The notes: generated by a model not told the origin, from the letters alone. DNA of 64,000 nt from an uncultured Lacinutrix sp. (GCF_947500325.1 NZ_CANMRQ010000016.1:1-64000); one strand, 5' to 3'; shown: positions 34,527 through 44,158, counted from the stretch's first letter. Translations and numbers: made by a program.

Positions 34527-35936
34527 TTATCTTAACCCGTATCTATTAGTTTTTCCTTTTGAATTAACTAATTCAATACTAATTGGTTCATATTTATCTC
34601 TATTTTTTATTATTTCTTGAACATCTTCAACAGAATTTACTTTGATATTATTAATAGCAGTAATTATGTTACCTTCTTCTACACCTTCACGAGAAAAGTA
34701 GTCATAATATATACCTTTTAATTCAACAATTTTTACTCCATTTTTCACATTATACTTTTTTAAGTCTTTAGGCTTAGCATTTTTTAATATTCCTAAAATA
34801 GGAACTGTCAAAGTATTATTTTTTAATAGAGTAACAGAGGTTTCTTTTTGTACACCATTTCTAAAATAATAAACTGTAATAACATCATTAGGTCTCTTGG
34901 TGTCTAAATAGCCACGTAAATCTGAAAACTTATTAATTTCAATATTATCTATCTTTTTAATAATGTCTCCACTTTTTAAACCTGCTTTATCAGCACCAGT
35001 ATCTTCCTCTACTTCATCAATATAAAAACCTTCAGTTTCTACAACACCAAGCTTTTCAGCTGCGGCACTATTTAAAGAACCACCACGAACTCCTAAAATT
35101 CCATTTTGAACATTACCAAATTCCATAATGTCTTCAATCACTTTTCTAGCAATGTTACTTGGTACTGCAAAAGAGTAACCAATGTATGATCCAGTCTGAG
35201 AGGTAATGGCTGTATTAATACCAATTAAATCACCATTAGTATTCACTAAAGCACCTCCAGAATTCCCAGGATTTACTGCGGCGTCAGTTTGTATAAACGA
35301 TTGACTACTTTGCCCAGATAAATCTCTAGATTTAGCACTAATAATGCCTGCTGTTACAGTAGAGGTTAAGTTAAATGGATTTCCAACAGCTAATACCCAT
35401 TCACCAATTTTTGCTTCATCACTATTTCCAAAAGTAGTGTAAGGTAAAGATTCATTACTTTCTATTTTTAATAAGGCAATATCTGTTTTTTCATCAGTAC
35501 CAATAATTTCAGCATTATACGTCTTATTATCATTTAAAGTGACACTTAAATCTTGAGAGCCTTTAATTACATGATAATTTGTTACTATATAACCATCTGG
35601 TGAAATTATTACACCACTACCAGTACCTAATTGTGGGCGTTGTTGTACACGTCCCATAAATAAATCTTGTAATGTAGGTTGCGAAGAGCCAAGCGTTACA
35701 TTTTTTACATGCACTACGGCATCTAATGTTTTTTCTGCAGCGTTTGTAAAATCAATACCTTCTACAGCTGCCATTGCAGTGTTAGTAGTTTTTAAATTTA
35801 CTGGTGTAAAAACAGGTTGTGTTTCTTGTTCTGTGTAAACAATTTTTTCGTCTTTTTCTAAAAAGGTTTTATAAGTTCCTAAGGTAATTGCTCCTCCTAA
35901 AACTGAAACTAAAACCAGCGTTGCTATCTTTTTCAT
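34527..35936 (-). CDS. Deg/HtrA-family periplasmic serine protease
   Basis: A 469-residue quality-control protease and chaperone of the envelope. Signal anchor (about 1-22), trypsin-like domain (about 60-270) with triad His122 (VTNYHV), Asp152 (TDIALL) and Ser226 (NPGNSGGAL), then two PDZ domains (about 280-370 and 380-469). The Q-linker region near residues 82-100 (SSQPTLQDLFMGRVQQRPQ) is shorter than the loop of E. coli DegP. It is divergent from dapF. Confidence 0.95.
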   Translation of the reverse strand: MKKIATLVLVSVLGGAITLGTYKTFLEKDEKIVYTEQETQPVFTPVNLKTTNTAMAAVEGIDFTNAAEKTLDAVVHVKNVTLGSSQPTLQDLFMGRVQQRPQLGTGSGVIISPDGYIVTNYHVIKGSQDLSVTLNDNKTYNAEIIGTDEKTDIALLKIESNESLPYTTFGNSDEAKIGEWVLAVGNPFNLTSTVTAGIISAKSRDLSGQSSQSFIQTDAAVNPGNSGGALVNTNGDLIGINTAITSQTGSYIGYSFAVPSNIARKVIEDIMEFGNVQNGILGVRGGSLNSAAAEKLGVVETEGFYIDEVEEDTGADKAGLKSGDIIKKIDNIEINKFSDLRGYLDTKRPNDVITVYYFRNGVQKETSVTLLKNNTLTVPILGILKNAKPKDLKKYNVKNGVKIVELKGIYYDYFSREGVEEGNIITAINNIKVNSVEDVQEIIKNRDKYEPISIELVNSKGKTNRYGLR

Positions 35937-36044
35937 GTTATATTAGTTTAGAATTAATTGAATAACTATAAAATTAATTTTTTTATTGCTTTCAGAATTC
36001 AACTTTAACGACGATTTAACAACTAAATTAAATTGTGAAAACAC

Positions 36045-36052
36045 TATATTTG
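36045..36052 (+). promoter_or_regulatory. -10 element of dapF promoter
   Basis: TATATTTG matches the Bacteroidetes -10 consensus TAnnTTTG and lies 19 bases before the dapF ATG. The -33 element is not obvious. Confidence 0.5.
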
Positions 36053-36071
36053 TCGAAGTAATATTAAGTAA

Positions 36072-36851
36072 ATGACACATACCTTTTACAAGTATCAAGG
36101 CACAGGAAATGACTTCGTTTTTATAGACAATCGTCAAGAAATATTCAACAAAAAAGATGCCAATTTAATTGCACATTTGTGCGATAGACGTTTTGGCATT
36201 GGAGCAGATGGATTGATTCTATTAGAAAATGATAAAGTTACAGATTTTAGAATGGTTTATTTTAATGCAGATGGAAAGGAAAGTAGCATGTGTGGTAATG
36301 GTGGTCGTTGTATAGTTGCCTTTGCTAAAATGCTAAACATTATAAAAGATAAAACAACTTTTGTCGCTATTGATGGTTTACATGAAGCAACTATAGAAGA
36401 CGAGTTTGTGAAATTAAAAATGCAAGATGTTAACAGCATAGAGTTGTTTAGTGAGCATGTTTTTTTAAATACAGGATCGCCTCACCATGTAGCAATGGTT
36501 ACTGATTTAAAAAACTATAATGTTAAGGATAATGGAGCTAGTATTCGCTATGGAGCATTATATGACGATGCGGGAAGTAATATAAATTTTGTTGAGCAAA
36601 TAAGTGATGGTACTTTTGCTGTAAGAACCTATGAACGTGGAGTAGAAGATGAGACATTATCTTGCGGTACTGGAGTTACAGCCGTAGCTTTGGCTATGCA
36701 TAAACTTAAAAAAGTGGATGTTAAAGAAGTTAGTTTAAATGTAGAAGGCGGACAGCTTAAAGTGTCGTTTGAAACTAATGCAGATAGTTATGACAATATT
36801 TGGCTTCAAGGACCAGCAAAGTTAGTTTTTAAAGGCGAAATAAAATGCTAA
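36072..36851 (+). CDS. dapF: Diaminopimelate epimerase
   Basis: Converts LL- to meso-diaminopimelate for lysine and peptidoglycan synthesis. The two catalytic cysteines are visible: SSMCGNGGRC near residue 73 and LSCGTGVTAVA near 195. N-terminal FYKYQGTGNDFVFID is a family hallmark. At 259 residues it is normal in length. It heads an overlapping run of four plus-strand genes (dapF, GNAT, mltG, DUF2279), overlapping the GNAT gene by 7 bases. Confidence 0.97.
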   Translation: MTHTFYKYQGTGNDFVFIDNRQEIFNKKDANLIAHLCDRRFGIGADGLILLENDKVTDFRMVYFNADGKESSMCGNGGRCIVAFAKMLNIIKDKTTFVAIDGLHEATIEDEFVKLKMQDVNSIELFSEHVFLNTGSPHHVAMVTDLKNYNVKDNGASIRYGALYDDAGSNINFVEQISDGTFAVRTYERGVEDETLSCGTGVTAVALAMHKLKKVDVKEVSLNVEGGQLKVSFETNADSYDNIWLQGPAKLVFKGEIKC

Positions 36852-37375
36852 CTTTAAAAGGAGAACATATATATTTACGCGCACTTGAACCTGAAGATAT
36901 TGAGTTTATTTATGCTATAGAAAATGATGAGTCTATATGGGAATTAAGTAGTACAATAACGCCATATTCTAAATTTTTAATAAAGCAATATTTAGAAAAC
37001 GCTCATGCCGATATATATGAAGTAAAACAATTACGATTGGTAATAAGTAATTATAATGACGATACATTAGGTTTGATTGATATTTTTGACTTTGATGTTA
37101 AAAATAAAAGAGCTGGTATTGGAATCTTAATTAAAGATAATGAAAACAGAAATAAAGGTATTGGTAAAGAGGCTTTACAACTATTAATCAATTATTGTTT
37201 TACACATTTAGATTTACATCAATTATATTGTAATATATCTGAAGAGAATACATCGAGTATAAAATTATTTTCTAGTCAGGGTTTTAAACAAATCGGGTTA
37301 AAAAAAGACTGGAATTTCAATAAAGGAAATTATAAAAACGAATATTTATTTCAACTAATTAATAATGTACATTAA
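36845..37375 (+). CDS. GNAT-family N-acetyltransferase (RimJ/RimL-like)
   Basis: A 176-residue acetyltransferase. LRALEPEDIEFIYAIEND at the N-terminus and the acetyl-CoA loop NRNKGIGKEALQLLINYC near 98, then EENTSSIKLFSSQGFKQIG, are typical of the RimJ/RimL-like branch that acetylates amino groups of proteins or amino acids. The substrate is unknown. It overlaps dapF by 7 bases and mltG by 11. Confidence 0.85.
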   Translation: MLTLKGEHIYLRALEPEDIEFIYAIENDESIWELSSTITPYSKFLIKQYLENAHADIYEVKQLRLVISNYNDDTLGLIDIFDFDVKNKRAGIGILIKDNENRNKGIGKEALQLLINYCFTHLDLHQLYCNISEENTSSIKLFSSQGFKQIGLKKDWNFNKGNYKNEYLFQLINNVH

Positions 37376-38408
37376 AAAAATACTTTTTGCTATAGCAATT
37401 GTTGGATTAGCTATTGCTGCTTACTTTGCTTATTTTATATATGGAGCAATGTTAAAACCTAATACGGCTTTTAATAATGAAGAAGCTTATATTTTAGTAC
37501 CTACAAATGCAAAATATGCTGAGGTACGTGAGCAGTTAGAACCTTTACTTATAGATATAGATAATTTTGATGCTTTAGCAGAGCAGAAAAAATACACCAC
37601 TAATATTAAAGCTGGTCGTTTTGTGATTAAAAAAGGGATGAGCAATAATGATATTATTAATTCAATACGTAGTAATAACACGCCAATAAAAATTGCTTTC
37701 AATAATCAAGAACGTATAGAAGATTTAGCGGGGAGAATAGCTTTTCAAATTGAGGCAGATAGTTTAACGCTTTTAAATGCTATGAAAGATGAAGCGTTTT
37801 TGGGTAAGAATGGTTTTAACGAAAACTCTGCATTATCTATGTATATACCTAATAGCTATGAACTGTATTGGAATACATCTGCTGAAGGCTTTAGGTCTAA
37901 AATGCTAAAGGAGTATAAGAAATTTTGGAATACATCTCGCGAAACCAAAAGAAAAGCACTTAATTTATCTATTAACGAGGTAATGTCTATAGCTGCTATA
38001 GTTCATAAAGAAACAGCAAAAGTGGATGAGCGCCCTAGAGTAGCAGGAGTCTATTTAAACAGAATAAGAAAAGGAATGCCTTTACAAGCAGATCCTACAG
38101 TTATATACGCTCTTAAAAAAAGTACTGGAGACTTTAATCAAGTTATAAAAAGAGTACTGTATAAAGATTTAGAAATAAACTCTCCTTATAATACTTATAA
38201 AAATGCTGGTATACCGCCAGGGCCAATTTTTATGCCAGATGTCTCTGCTATTGATGCTGTATTAAATGCAGAAAAGCACAACTACTTATATTTTGTAGCT
38301 AATGTTAAGAATTTTGGTTATCACAAATTTGCAAAAACATTATCGCAACATAATGCTAATAAGCAGGAATATGTACGTTGGATTAATAGCCAAGGAGTAA
38401 ATAGGTAA
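37365..38408 (+). CDS. mltG: Endolytic murein transglycosylase
   Basis: MltG cuts nascent glycan strands and sets their length. The 347-residue protein has an N-terminal membrane helix (about 4-26), a LysM-like region (about 40-105) and the YceG-like catalytic domain (about 110-345). The catalytic glutamate is in IAAIVHKETAKVDERP near residue 212; YLNRIRKGMPLQADPTVIYA follows. It overlaps the preceding GNAT gene by 11 bases and ends at the next start, suggesting translational coupling with dapF-group genes for wall synthesis. Confidence 0.93.
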   Translation: MYIKKILFAIAIVGLAIAAYFAYFIYGAMLKPNTAFNNEEAYILVPTNAKYAEVREQLEPLLIDIDNFDALAEQKKYTTNIKAGRFVIKKGMSNNDIINSIRSNNTPIKIAFNNQERIEDLAGRIAFQIEADSLTLLNAMKDEAFLGKNGFNENSALSMYIPNSYELYWNTSAEGFRSKMLKEYKKFWNTSRETKRKALNLSINEVMSIAAIVHKETAKVDERPRVAGVYLNRIRKGMPLQADPTVIYALKKSTGDFNQVIKRVLYKDLEINSPYNTYKNAGIPPGPIFMPDVSAIDAVLNAEKHNYLYFVANVKNFGYHKFAKTLSQHNANKQEYVRWINSQGVNR

Positions 38409-39319
38409 TGTTAAAAAAGCAGCTTATATTTCTTTTCGTATTTGTATACTCAGTAAATGCAATAGCTCAACAACAAATTAATTTTTTTAAAAAAAGCGAC
38501 ACACTAAATCATAAAAGGCGAAATGCAGTAGTTATAACCGAGGTTGCTCTTGGAGGTCTTACACTTTTAGCTTTAAATCAATTGTGGTATGCAGATTATG
38601 AACGCTCTAAATTCCATACCATTAATGATAATAGCGAATGGTTACAAATGGATAAACTTGGGCACACGTTCTCTTCATATCAGTTAGGAAAAATAGGAGC
38701 ACAAACATTAAGATGGAGTGGAGTAAGTGAAAAGAGTCAATTATTATATGGTGCTACTTTAGGTTTTTCTTTTTTAACTGCTGTTGAAATTTTAGATGGT
38801 TTTTCTCAAGAATGGGGTTTTAGCTGGGGAGATTTTGGTGCAAATGTAGCTGGAACAGGTCTCTATGTTGGACAAGAATTGCTTTGGAAAGAACAACGTG
38901 TGACAATGAAATACTCTTTTCATCGTACTCAATATGCAGCACAACGTCCAGAAAAACTAGGCAATGGATTTAGTGAAGAATTCTTAAAAGACTATAATGG
39001 GCAAACCTATTGGTTGTCTGCTAACATTCATTCATTCTTTAAAGATAGTAAAGTACCTAAATGGCTAAATGTTGCTTTTGGTTATGGTGTTGATGGTCTT
39101 TTGTCTGGTAATGAGGGACTTATTGTTAATAACGCGTTGATAAAACAAAATCGGGTACGTCAATTTTATTTAAGTTTAGATGTAGATTTGACAAAGATTA
39201 GAACAAATTCTAATGTATTGAAATCAATTTTTAGCGTTTTTAACACAATAAAAGTACCTTTTCCAACCGTGGAGTTCAACGGTAAAAACGGCATAAAGCT
39301 ACACGCTATCTACTTTTAA
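38408..39319 (+). CDS. DUF2279 (YfiM-like) envelope protein
   Basis: A 303-residue exported protein with signal peptide (about 1-21, NAIAQQQ). The DUF2279 core covers about 60-170 (WLQMDKLGHTFSSYQLGKIG, VEILDGFSQEWGFSWGDFGANVAGT), with small hydrophobic helices likely inside or against the membrane. Function is unknown; family members are annotated as outer-membrane or periplasmic lipoproteins. Its start overlaps the mltG stop by one base. Confidence 0.75.
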   Translation: MLKKQLIFLFVFVYSVNAIAQQQINFFKKSDTLNHKRRNAVVITEVALGGLTLLALNQLWYADYERSKFHTINDNSEWLQMDKLGHTFSSYQLGKIGAQTLRWSGVSEKSQLLYGATLGFSFLTAVEILDGFSQEWGFSWGDFGANVAGTGLYVGQELLWKEQRVTMKYSFHRTQYAAQRPEKLGNGFSEEFLKDYNGQTYWLSANIHSFFKDSKVPKWLNVAFGYGVDGLLSGNEGLIVNNALIKQNRVRQFYLSLDVDLTKIRTNSNVLKSIFSVFNTIKVPFPTVEFNGKNGIKLHAIYF

Positions 39320-39361
39320 GTGCAGTTAATCTATTGATTTTCAAGTTTTCAAAATAAGTTG

Positions 39362-39369
39362 TATATTTG
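39362..39369 (+). promoter_or_regulatory. -10 element, lysozyme-like gene
   Basis: TATATTTG followed by CACC, a consensus Bacteroidetes -10, 57 bases before the start at 39427. Confidence 0.55.
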
Positions 39370-39426
39370 CACCGCAAAATTTGAGGCATGCTTTTTGTTT
39401 TAAAAGCAGTTTTAAAAATCAATGTT

Positions 39427-40098
39427 ATGAACAAAAAAAATATTGCAAAGTTAATTACGTTAGCGCTTACAATATGTATTTTAGTTTTTGTATCGCTATC
39501 TACAAAAAAGACTGAGAATAGCTACGCTTTTTTAAGTGAGTATTCTACTGAAGGATTAGATTTAGATTATTCTGTTTCTAACGACAACAATGATTTCACG
39601 TTTGAAAAAACTGAAAACATGTTTACACCTAAATTAGGTAAAACATTCACAGGTTTTAAGGAAGAATTAGGGTTTAAAGAATCTCAAAACAATTACTTTA
39701 GTGTGAATACCTTAGGATATTTAGGAAAGTACCAATTTGGAAAGAGTACTTTGTCTGTTATTGGTATTACTGATATAAAAAAGTTTTTAAATACACCTGA
39801 ATTACAAGAAAAAGCATTTATAGCTAATGCAGAACGTAACAAATGGGTATTAAGAAGAGATATTAAACGTTTTTCTGGAAAATATATTAATGGTATTAAA
39901 ATCACAGAATCTGGTATTTTGGCAGCTGCACATTTGGCTGGACCTGGAAGTGTGAAAAAATATTTAAGAAGTTATGGAGCCGTTGGATTCTCTGATGCTT
40001 ACGGAACTTCAATTCGTTCTTATATGAAACGTTTTTCAGGTTATGATGTATCTCACATTAAACCTAATAAAAAACCTAAAGTATCTTTAGACGCATAA
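39427..40098 (+). CDS. Membrane-anchored lysozyme-like protein
   Basis: A 223-residue protein (ATG at 39427, MNKKNIAKLITL). It has one N-terminal signal anchor (about 6-25), a low-complexity stretch, then a goose-lysozyme or phage-transglycosylase-like region (about 75-205): KEELGFKESQNNYFSVNTLG with a candidate catalytic Glu, GYLGKYQFGKSTL, and ESGILAAAHLAGPGSVKKYL. It probably acts on peptidoglycan in the periplasm. The terminator for this gene lies inside the convergent gene's coding end (40122-40162). Confidence 0.65.
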   Translation: MNKKNIAKLITLALTICILVFVSLSTKKTENSYAFLSEYSTEGLDLDYSVSNDNNDFTFEKTENMFTPKLGKTFTGFKEELGFKESQNNYFSVNTLGYLGKYQFGKSTLSVIGITDIKKFLNTPELQEKAFIANAERNKWVLRRDIKRFSGKYINGIKITESGILAAAHLAGPGSVKKYLRSYGAVGFSDAYGTSIRSYMKRFSGYDVSHIKPNKKPKVSLDA

Positions 40099-40102
40099 CA
40101 AG

Positions 40103-40819
40103 TTAGCGTTTATGAATGATAAATAACGTTGGTCTTTTGTGAAGATCAACGTTATTTTTTTTCCATTCATTTACTGTCATCGTTTTTATATATTCCGTAG
40201 GAAGCGTAATATCACAAGCTACACAAATATTTGTATTGGCATTTAAAATATTACATAAGTCTTCTAATATTTTATTGTTTCTATATGGAGTTTCAATAAA
40301 CAATTGCGATTGGTTGTGTTCGAACGATAATTTCTCTAAACGTTTTAATTCTTGTTTGCGTTCGTTTTTATCAATAGGTAAGTAGCCATTAAAAGCAAAA
40401 CTTTGACCATTCATACCACTACTCATCATAGCCATTAATATTGATGAAGGACCAACCAATGGTACCACCTTAATGTTGTTTTCATGTGCTAATTTTACAA
40501 CATCTGCACCAGGATCTGCTACACCAGGACAACCAGCTTCTGAAATTAAACCTACATCTATTCCTTTTTTACAAGGTTCTATATAGCTAGGTAATTCTAA
40601 AGCATTTGTAAATTTATTTAAAGGAAAAAGAGTTAAACTAGATTGTTGTTTCCCAGAGCTTATTTTTTTTATAAATCGTCTAGCTGTCTTTTCATTTTCA
40701 ACAATATAAGTATCTATATTTTCTATTGCCTTTTTTACAGTTAATGGTAATACATTTAGCGGTTCTGTATCACCTAAAGTTGTTGGTATTAGGTATAGTT
40801 TCCCTGTTAGGTTTTCCAT
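40103..40819 (-). CDS. RsmI-like SAM-dependent tetrapyrrole-fold methyltransferase
   Basis: A 238-residue enzyme of the tetrapyrrole-methylase fold, resembling the RsmI family that methylates C1402 of 16S rRNA. Motifs: LYLIPTTLGDTEPLNVLP at the N-terminus, GLISEAGCPGVADPGADVVKLAH near 88 and VPLVGPSSILMAMMSSGMNGQSFAFNGYLP near 118. The GxP-DPG loop binds SAM. It is shorter than E. coli RsmI (286), lacking part of the C-terminal domain, so it may be a variant group. Its start abuts the stop of the sugar dehydrogenase gene. Confidence 0.85.
   Translation of the reverse strand: MENLTGKLYLIPTTLGDTEPLNVLPLTVKKAIENIDTYIVENEKTARRFIKKISSGKQQSSLTLFPLNKFTNALELPSYIEPCKKGIDVGLISEAGCPGVADPGADVVKLAHENNIKVVPLVGPSSILMAMMSSGMNGQSFAFNGYLPIDKNERKQELKRLEKLSFEHNQSQLFIETPYRNNKILEDLCNILNANTNICVACDITLPTEYIKTMTVNEWKKNNVDLHKRPTLFIIHKR
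40122..40162 (+). terminator. Terminator of the lysozyme-like gene, embedded in the opposite gene
   Basis: AATAACGTTG (40122-40131) pairs with CAACGTTATT (40147-40156) and is followed by T6. It lies within the last 20 codons of the minus-strand RsmI-like gene while acting on plus-strand transcripts. Confidence 0.7.
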
Positions 40820-42208
40820 TTAGTTTACTATGAGTTTCTTTATCGTTTTTGACCCTTCATTATTATTAATTTCAACAAAATATAACCCATTTGATAGTGA
40901 GTTAGTTGAGAAATTAATACTTTCAGACTCTAGATTGTTTATGTTTTTTACAGCCTGTCCAAGGCTATTTATAATAGTTATAGATTTGGTACCTGTAAAA
41001 TTTGATCCAAAATTAATGGTGACTTCACCGTTAGACGGGTTTGGATACATTTGAAAGTTTGTAAATTGCTCTTCTATAACGCTTAAGTTTGCATCTGCAA
41101 TTTTATAAACCGTACTTCCTCCTAAAATATATAATTCACCATTTATATCTTCACCAAAACTTGTCCATGAAGATGTAATGTTAGGTAGCTGCCATGCAGT
41201 AGTCCAATTACTTCCTGTATTAGTTAATATGCCAATTTCTTGAGTACAATAATCTGCAAAAAAGTATTTTCCAGAAAAAGCAGGGAACATCGTTCCTCGG
41301 TAAACATATCCACCAGTTATTGAACATCTAAAACCATTAGCGGTATTTTGATGAACATATTCTGCTACAGGTAAAGTTGTATTGCTCATTGTTGGACAAG
41401 AGGCTTCATTATTATAATCGTTTGCTCCTTCAAAGCATCTCCATCCATAATTGTCTCCTGGTGTGCCCGAGCCATCAACTCTATTTATTTCTTCAAAAGC
41501 ATTTTGGCCTACATCTGCAATCCATAAATCGTTATTCATTCTATCAAATGAAAATTTCCAAGCATTTCTAAGCCCAATAGCATAAATTTCTGGAGCACCA
41601 CCACTAGTAGCGTATGGATTTGTAGCTGGAATTGTATAGGTGCTACCACTAACATCTATACGTAATAATTTACCTAGTAAATCGTTTGGGTTTTGAGAGC
41701 GATTATCTGGGTCTCCTCCAGCACCACCATCACCGGCAGATATGTATAAAAAACCATCAGTACCAAAAGCCATTTTACCACCATTATGATTTGTATAAGG
41801 TTGTGTTATAGTTAATAAAATTGTGCCACTAGGATTGGCGACATCTGGATTTGCACTTACTGTATAGCGAGAAATAACAGTATTTCCACTATTATTTATA
41901 TAATTAACATAAAATCGACCAGTTGTAGAGTAGTCAGGAGCAAAAGCTAGGCCTAATAAACCACGTTCACCACCAGAAGTAACAATGCTATCTATATCAA
42001 GAAATGGTGTAGAGTTAACAGTGCCGTCGTCATTTAAAATTTTAATAACACCACCTTGCTCAACAACAAATAAACGACTGTCTCCAGCATGAGCCATTTC
42101 TATAGGGCTACTAAAACTGCCAGCAAAAGCTGTAAGTTCGACGGTTTGAGAATAAGATAAATAAGTGAAAATAAAGAATGAGAATAATAAAGAGTAAATT
42201 GTTTTCAT
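40820..42208 (-). CDS. PQQ-type glucose/sorbosone dehydrogenase with T9SS sorting domain
   Basis: A 462-residue secreted protein: signal peptide (about 1-20), a six-bladed Glc/sorbosone-dehydrogenase propeller (about 25-370; SPIEMAHAGDSRLFVVEQGG, NHNGGKMAFGTDGFLYISAGDGG, GWRCFEGAND), and a Por-type sorting domain (about 385-462, FQMYPNPSNGEVTINFGS, LYFVEINNNEGSKTIKKLIVN). The family oxidises sugars with PQQ, but many members have lost or changed activity. It would be exported through the T9SS. It directly precedes the RsmI-like gene. Confidence 0.9.
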   Translation of the reverse strand: MKTIYSLLFSFFIFTYLSYSQTVELTAFAGSFSSPIEMAHAGDSRLFVVEQGGVIKILNDDGTVNSTPFLDIDSIVTSGGERGLLGLAFAPDYSTTGRFYVNYINNSGNTVISRYTVSANPDVANPSGTILLTITQPYTNHNGGKMAFGTDGFLYISAGDGGAGGDPDNRSQNPNDLLGKLLRIDVSGSTYTIPATNPYATSGGAPEIYAIGLRNAWKFSFDRMNNDLWIADVGQNAFEEINRVDGSGTPGDNYGWRCFEGANDYNNEASCPTMSNTTLPVAEYVHQNTANGFRCSITGGYVYRGTMFPAFSGKYFFADYCTQEIGILTNTGSNWTTAWQLPNITSSWTSFGEDINGELYILGGSTVYKIADANLSVIEEQFTNFQMYPNPSNGEVTINFGSNFTGTKSITIINSLGQAVKNINNLESESINFSTNSLSNGLYFVEINNNEGSKTIKKLIVN

Positions 42209-42263
42209 GAGTTCTTTTTTAGTAAAGTTAATGAAAAATTGAATACTCTAGATACGATAGTAA

Positions 42264-42719
42264 TTAGGTGTTTAGTTTTTTTGCTATAATTTCGCAAGCT
42301 TCTTCCAGCATTTTATATACATTATCAAAACCAGAATTCCCTCTATAATATGGGTCAGGGACTTCTAAGTTTTTATTTGGATGGCTTTCATTTAAAATGA
42401 GCTTTACCTTGGTGATATCTTCTGCATTTCTTGCTAGTTTTACAATATTTTGAAGATTTGATTCATCCATAACGTAGATAAGGTCAAAATAGTCAAAATC
42501 CTCTATTTGAAATTGTCTTCCACGTTGGTTCGTTATATTCAAGCCATTTTTTCTAGCAACTTCTATAGAACGTTTATCTGGTAAATCTCCTACATGATAG
42601 TTGCTAGTTCCTGCTGAATCTACTTGATGTTCTTTAGAAGTTAATTTTGAAGCTAAGATACCATGCGCCAATGGAGAGCGACAGATGTTTCCGAGGCAAA
42701 CCATAAGTATTTTAGTCAT
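42264..42719 (-). CDS. Low-molecular-weight protein-tyrosine phosphatase
   Basis: A 151-residue phosphatase. The P-loop CLGNICRS (residues 8-15) carries the catalytic Cys and Arg, and the general acid Asp is in VPDPYYRG near residue 120. It removes phosphate from protein tyrosines, or possibly from small aromatic phosphates. It lies 11 bases downstream of dnaA on the same strand, a neighbourhood kept in flavobacteria as I recall. Confidence 0.93.
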   Translation of the reverse strand: MTKILMVCLGNICRSPLAHGILASKLTSKEHQVDSAGTSNYHVGDLPDKRSIEVARKNGLNITNQRGRQFQIEDFDYFDLIYVMDESNLQNIVKLARNAEDITKVKLILNESHPNKNLEVPDPYYRGNSGFDNVYKMLEEACEIIAKKLNT

Positions 42720-42730
42720 TTTAAATGAAT

Positions 42731-44158
42731 TTAAACTGAGAGTTTCTTTGTTAAATCTTCTACATATTTTCTAAACTGCTTATCTGTTGAAGATAAGTTG
42801 TCTACAGTTTTGCATGCATGTAAGACAGTTGCATGATCACGTTTACCAATTTGAGATCCAATACTTGCTAAAGAAGCTTTTGTGAATTTTTTAGCAAAGA
42901 ACATGGCTAGTTGTCTAGCTTGAACGATATGACGTTTTCTTGTTTTAGATTGTAATGTATCTACATCCATTTGGAAATAATCTGATACAACTTTTTGTAT
43001 ATAATCTATAGAAACTTCACGTTTAGTGTTCTTGACAAATTTCTCAACAACCTGTTTAGCTAATTCAATATTGATTTCTTTTTTATTAAAAGAAGATTGG
43101 GCAATTAAAGAAATAATAGCGCCTTCAAGTTCTCTAATATTAGTTTTAATATTCTTAGCTACATATTCTACAATATCATTAGGCATTTCAACACCATCAC
43201 GATATAATTTGTTTTTTAATATAGAAACACGTGTTTCAAAATCTGGTGTTTGTAATTCTGCGCTAAGTCCCCATTTAAAGCGAGATAGTAAACGCTGCTC
43301 AATATCTTGCATATCTACAGGGGCTTTATCACTTGTTAATATAACCTGTTTACCATTTTGATGCAAATGGTTAAATATATGAAAGAATACATCTTGAGTT
43401 CCAGATTTTCCTGATAAAAATTGTACATCATCAATAACTAAAACATCAATTAATTGATAAAAATGTATAAAATCATTTCTGTTGTTTTTCTTTACCGAGT
43501 CTATATATTGCTGCGTGAATTTTTCAGCAGAAATGTATAAAACTGTTTTTTCTGGATATTTATCTTTTATGTCAACACCAATAGCATGAGCTAAATGTGT
43601 TTTACCTAAACCAACACCACCAAAAATTAGTAATGGATTAAAAGAAGTACCTCCTGGTTTTGCAGATACAGCTAAACCTGCGCTACGTGCTAAACGGTTA
43701 GAGTCTCCTTCTAAGAAATTATCGAAATTATAGTTTGGATTAAGCTGAGATTCTATTTTTACATTACGAATTCCAGGAATAACAAATGGGTTACGTAATT
43801 CTCTATCCTTATTTTTTAATGGTACATCTACATCCTGAGCTTTAACAGCAGATCTATTAGAACTTGGAATTTTCTCAGTAAAAGGTTGTTTGTTACCATA
43901 AGTGTTTTCCATTTTTATAATGTAAACAAGTTTGGCAGTTTCTCCTAACTCTTTTGTAAGTGCAACCTTAAGGATCTTAACATAATGCTCTTCAAGCCAC
44001 TCGTAGAAAAATTTACTAGGCACTTGTACACTTAAAGCATTATCAGTTAGCTTCACTGCTATAATTGGCTCAAACCATGTTTTATAAGCTTGAGGTTGGA
44101 TGTTATCTTTTATAAAATTAAGACAGTTATTCCAGACCGATTGCGCAGTTATACTCAT
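42731..44158 (-). CDS. dnaA: Chromosomal replication initiator protein DnaA
   Basis: DnaA binds DnaA boxes and melts the origin. The 475-residue protein has domain I (about 1-85, VWNNCLNFIKDNIQPQAYKTWF), a linker (85-125), an AAA+ domain (about 130-350) with Walker A GGVGLGKTH and Walker B VLVIDDVQFL, and the C-terminal DNA-binding domain with the signature GKRDHATVLHACKTV near 445. The upstream region (44159-44350) has at best one imperfect DnaA box (TTGTTCACA), so I see no origin here. An LMW phosphatase gene follows. Confidence 0.98.
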   Translation of the reverse strand: MSITAQSVWNNCLNFIKDNIQPQAYKTWFEPIIAVKLTDNALSVQVPSKFFYEWLEEHYVKILKVALTKELGETAKLVYIIKMENTYGNKQPFTEKIPSSNRSAVKAQDVDVPLKNKDRELRNPFVIPGIRNVKIESQLNPNYNFDNFLEGDSNRLARSAGLAVSAKPGGTSFNPLLIFGGVGLGKTHLAHAIGVDIKDKYPEKTVLYISAEKFTQQYIDSVKKNNRNDFIHFYQLIDVLVIDDVQFLSGKSGTQDVFFHIFNHLHQNGKQVILTSDKAPVDMQDIEQRLLSRFKWGLSAELQTPDFETRVSILKNKLYRDGVEMPNDIVEYVAKNIKTNIRELEGAIISLIAQSSFNKKEINIELAKQVVEKFVKNTKREVSIDYIQKVVSDYFQMDVDTLQSKTRKRHIVQARQLAMFFAKKFTKASLASIGSQIGKRDHATVLHACKTVDNLSSTDKQFRKYVEDLTKKLSV

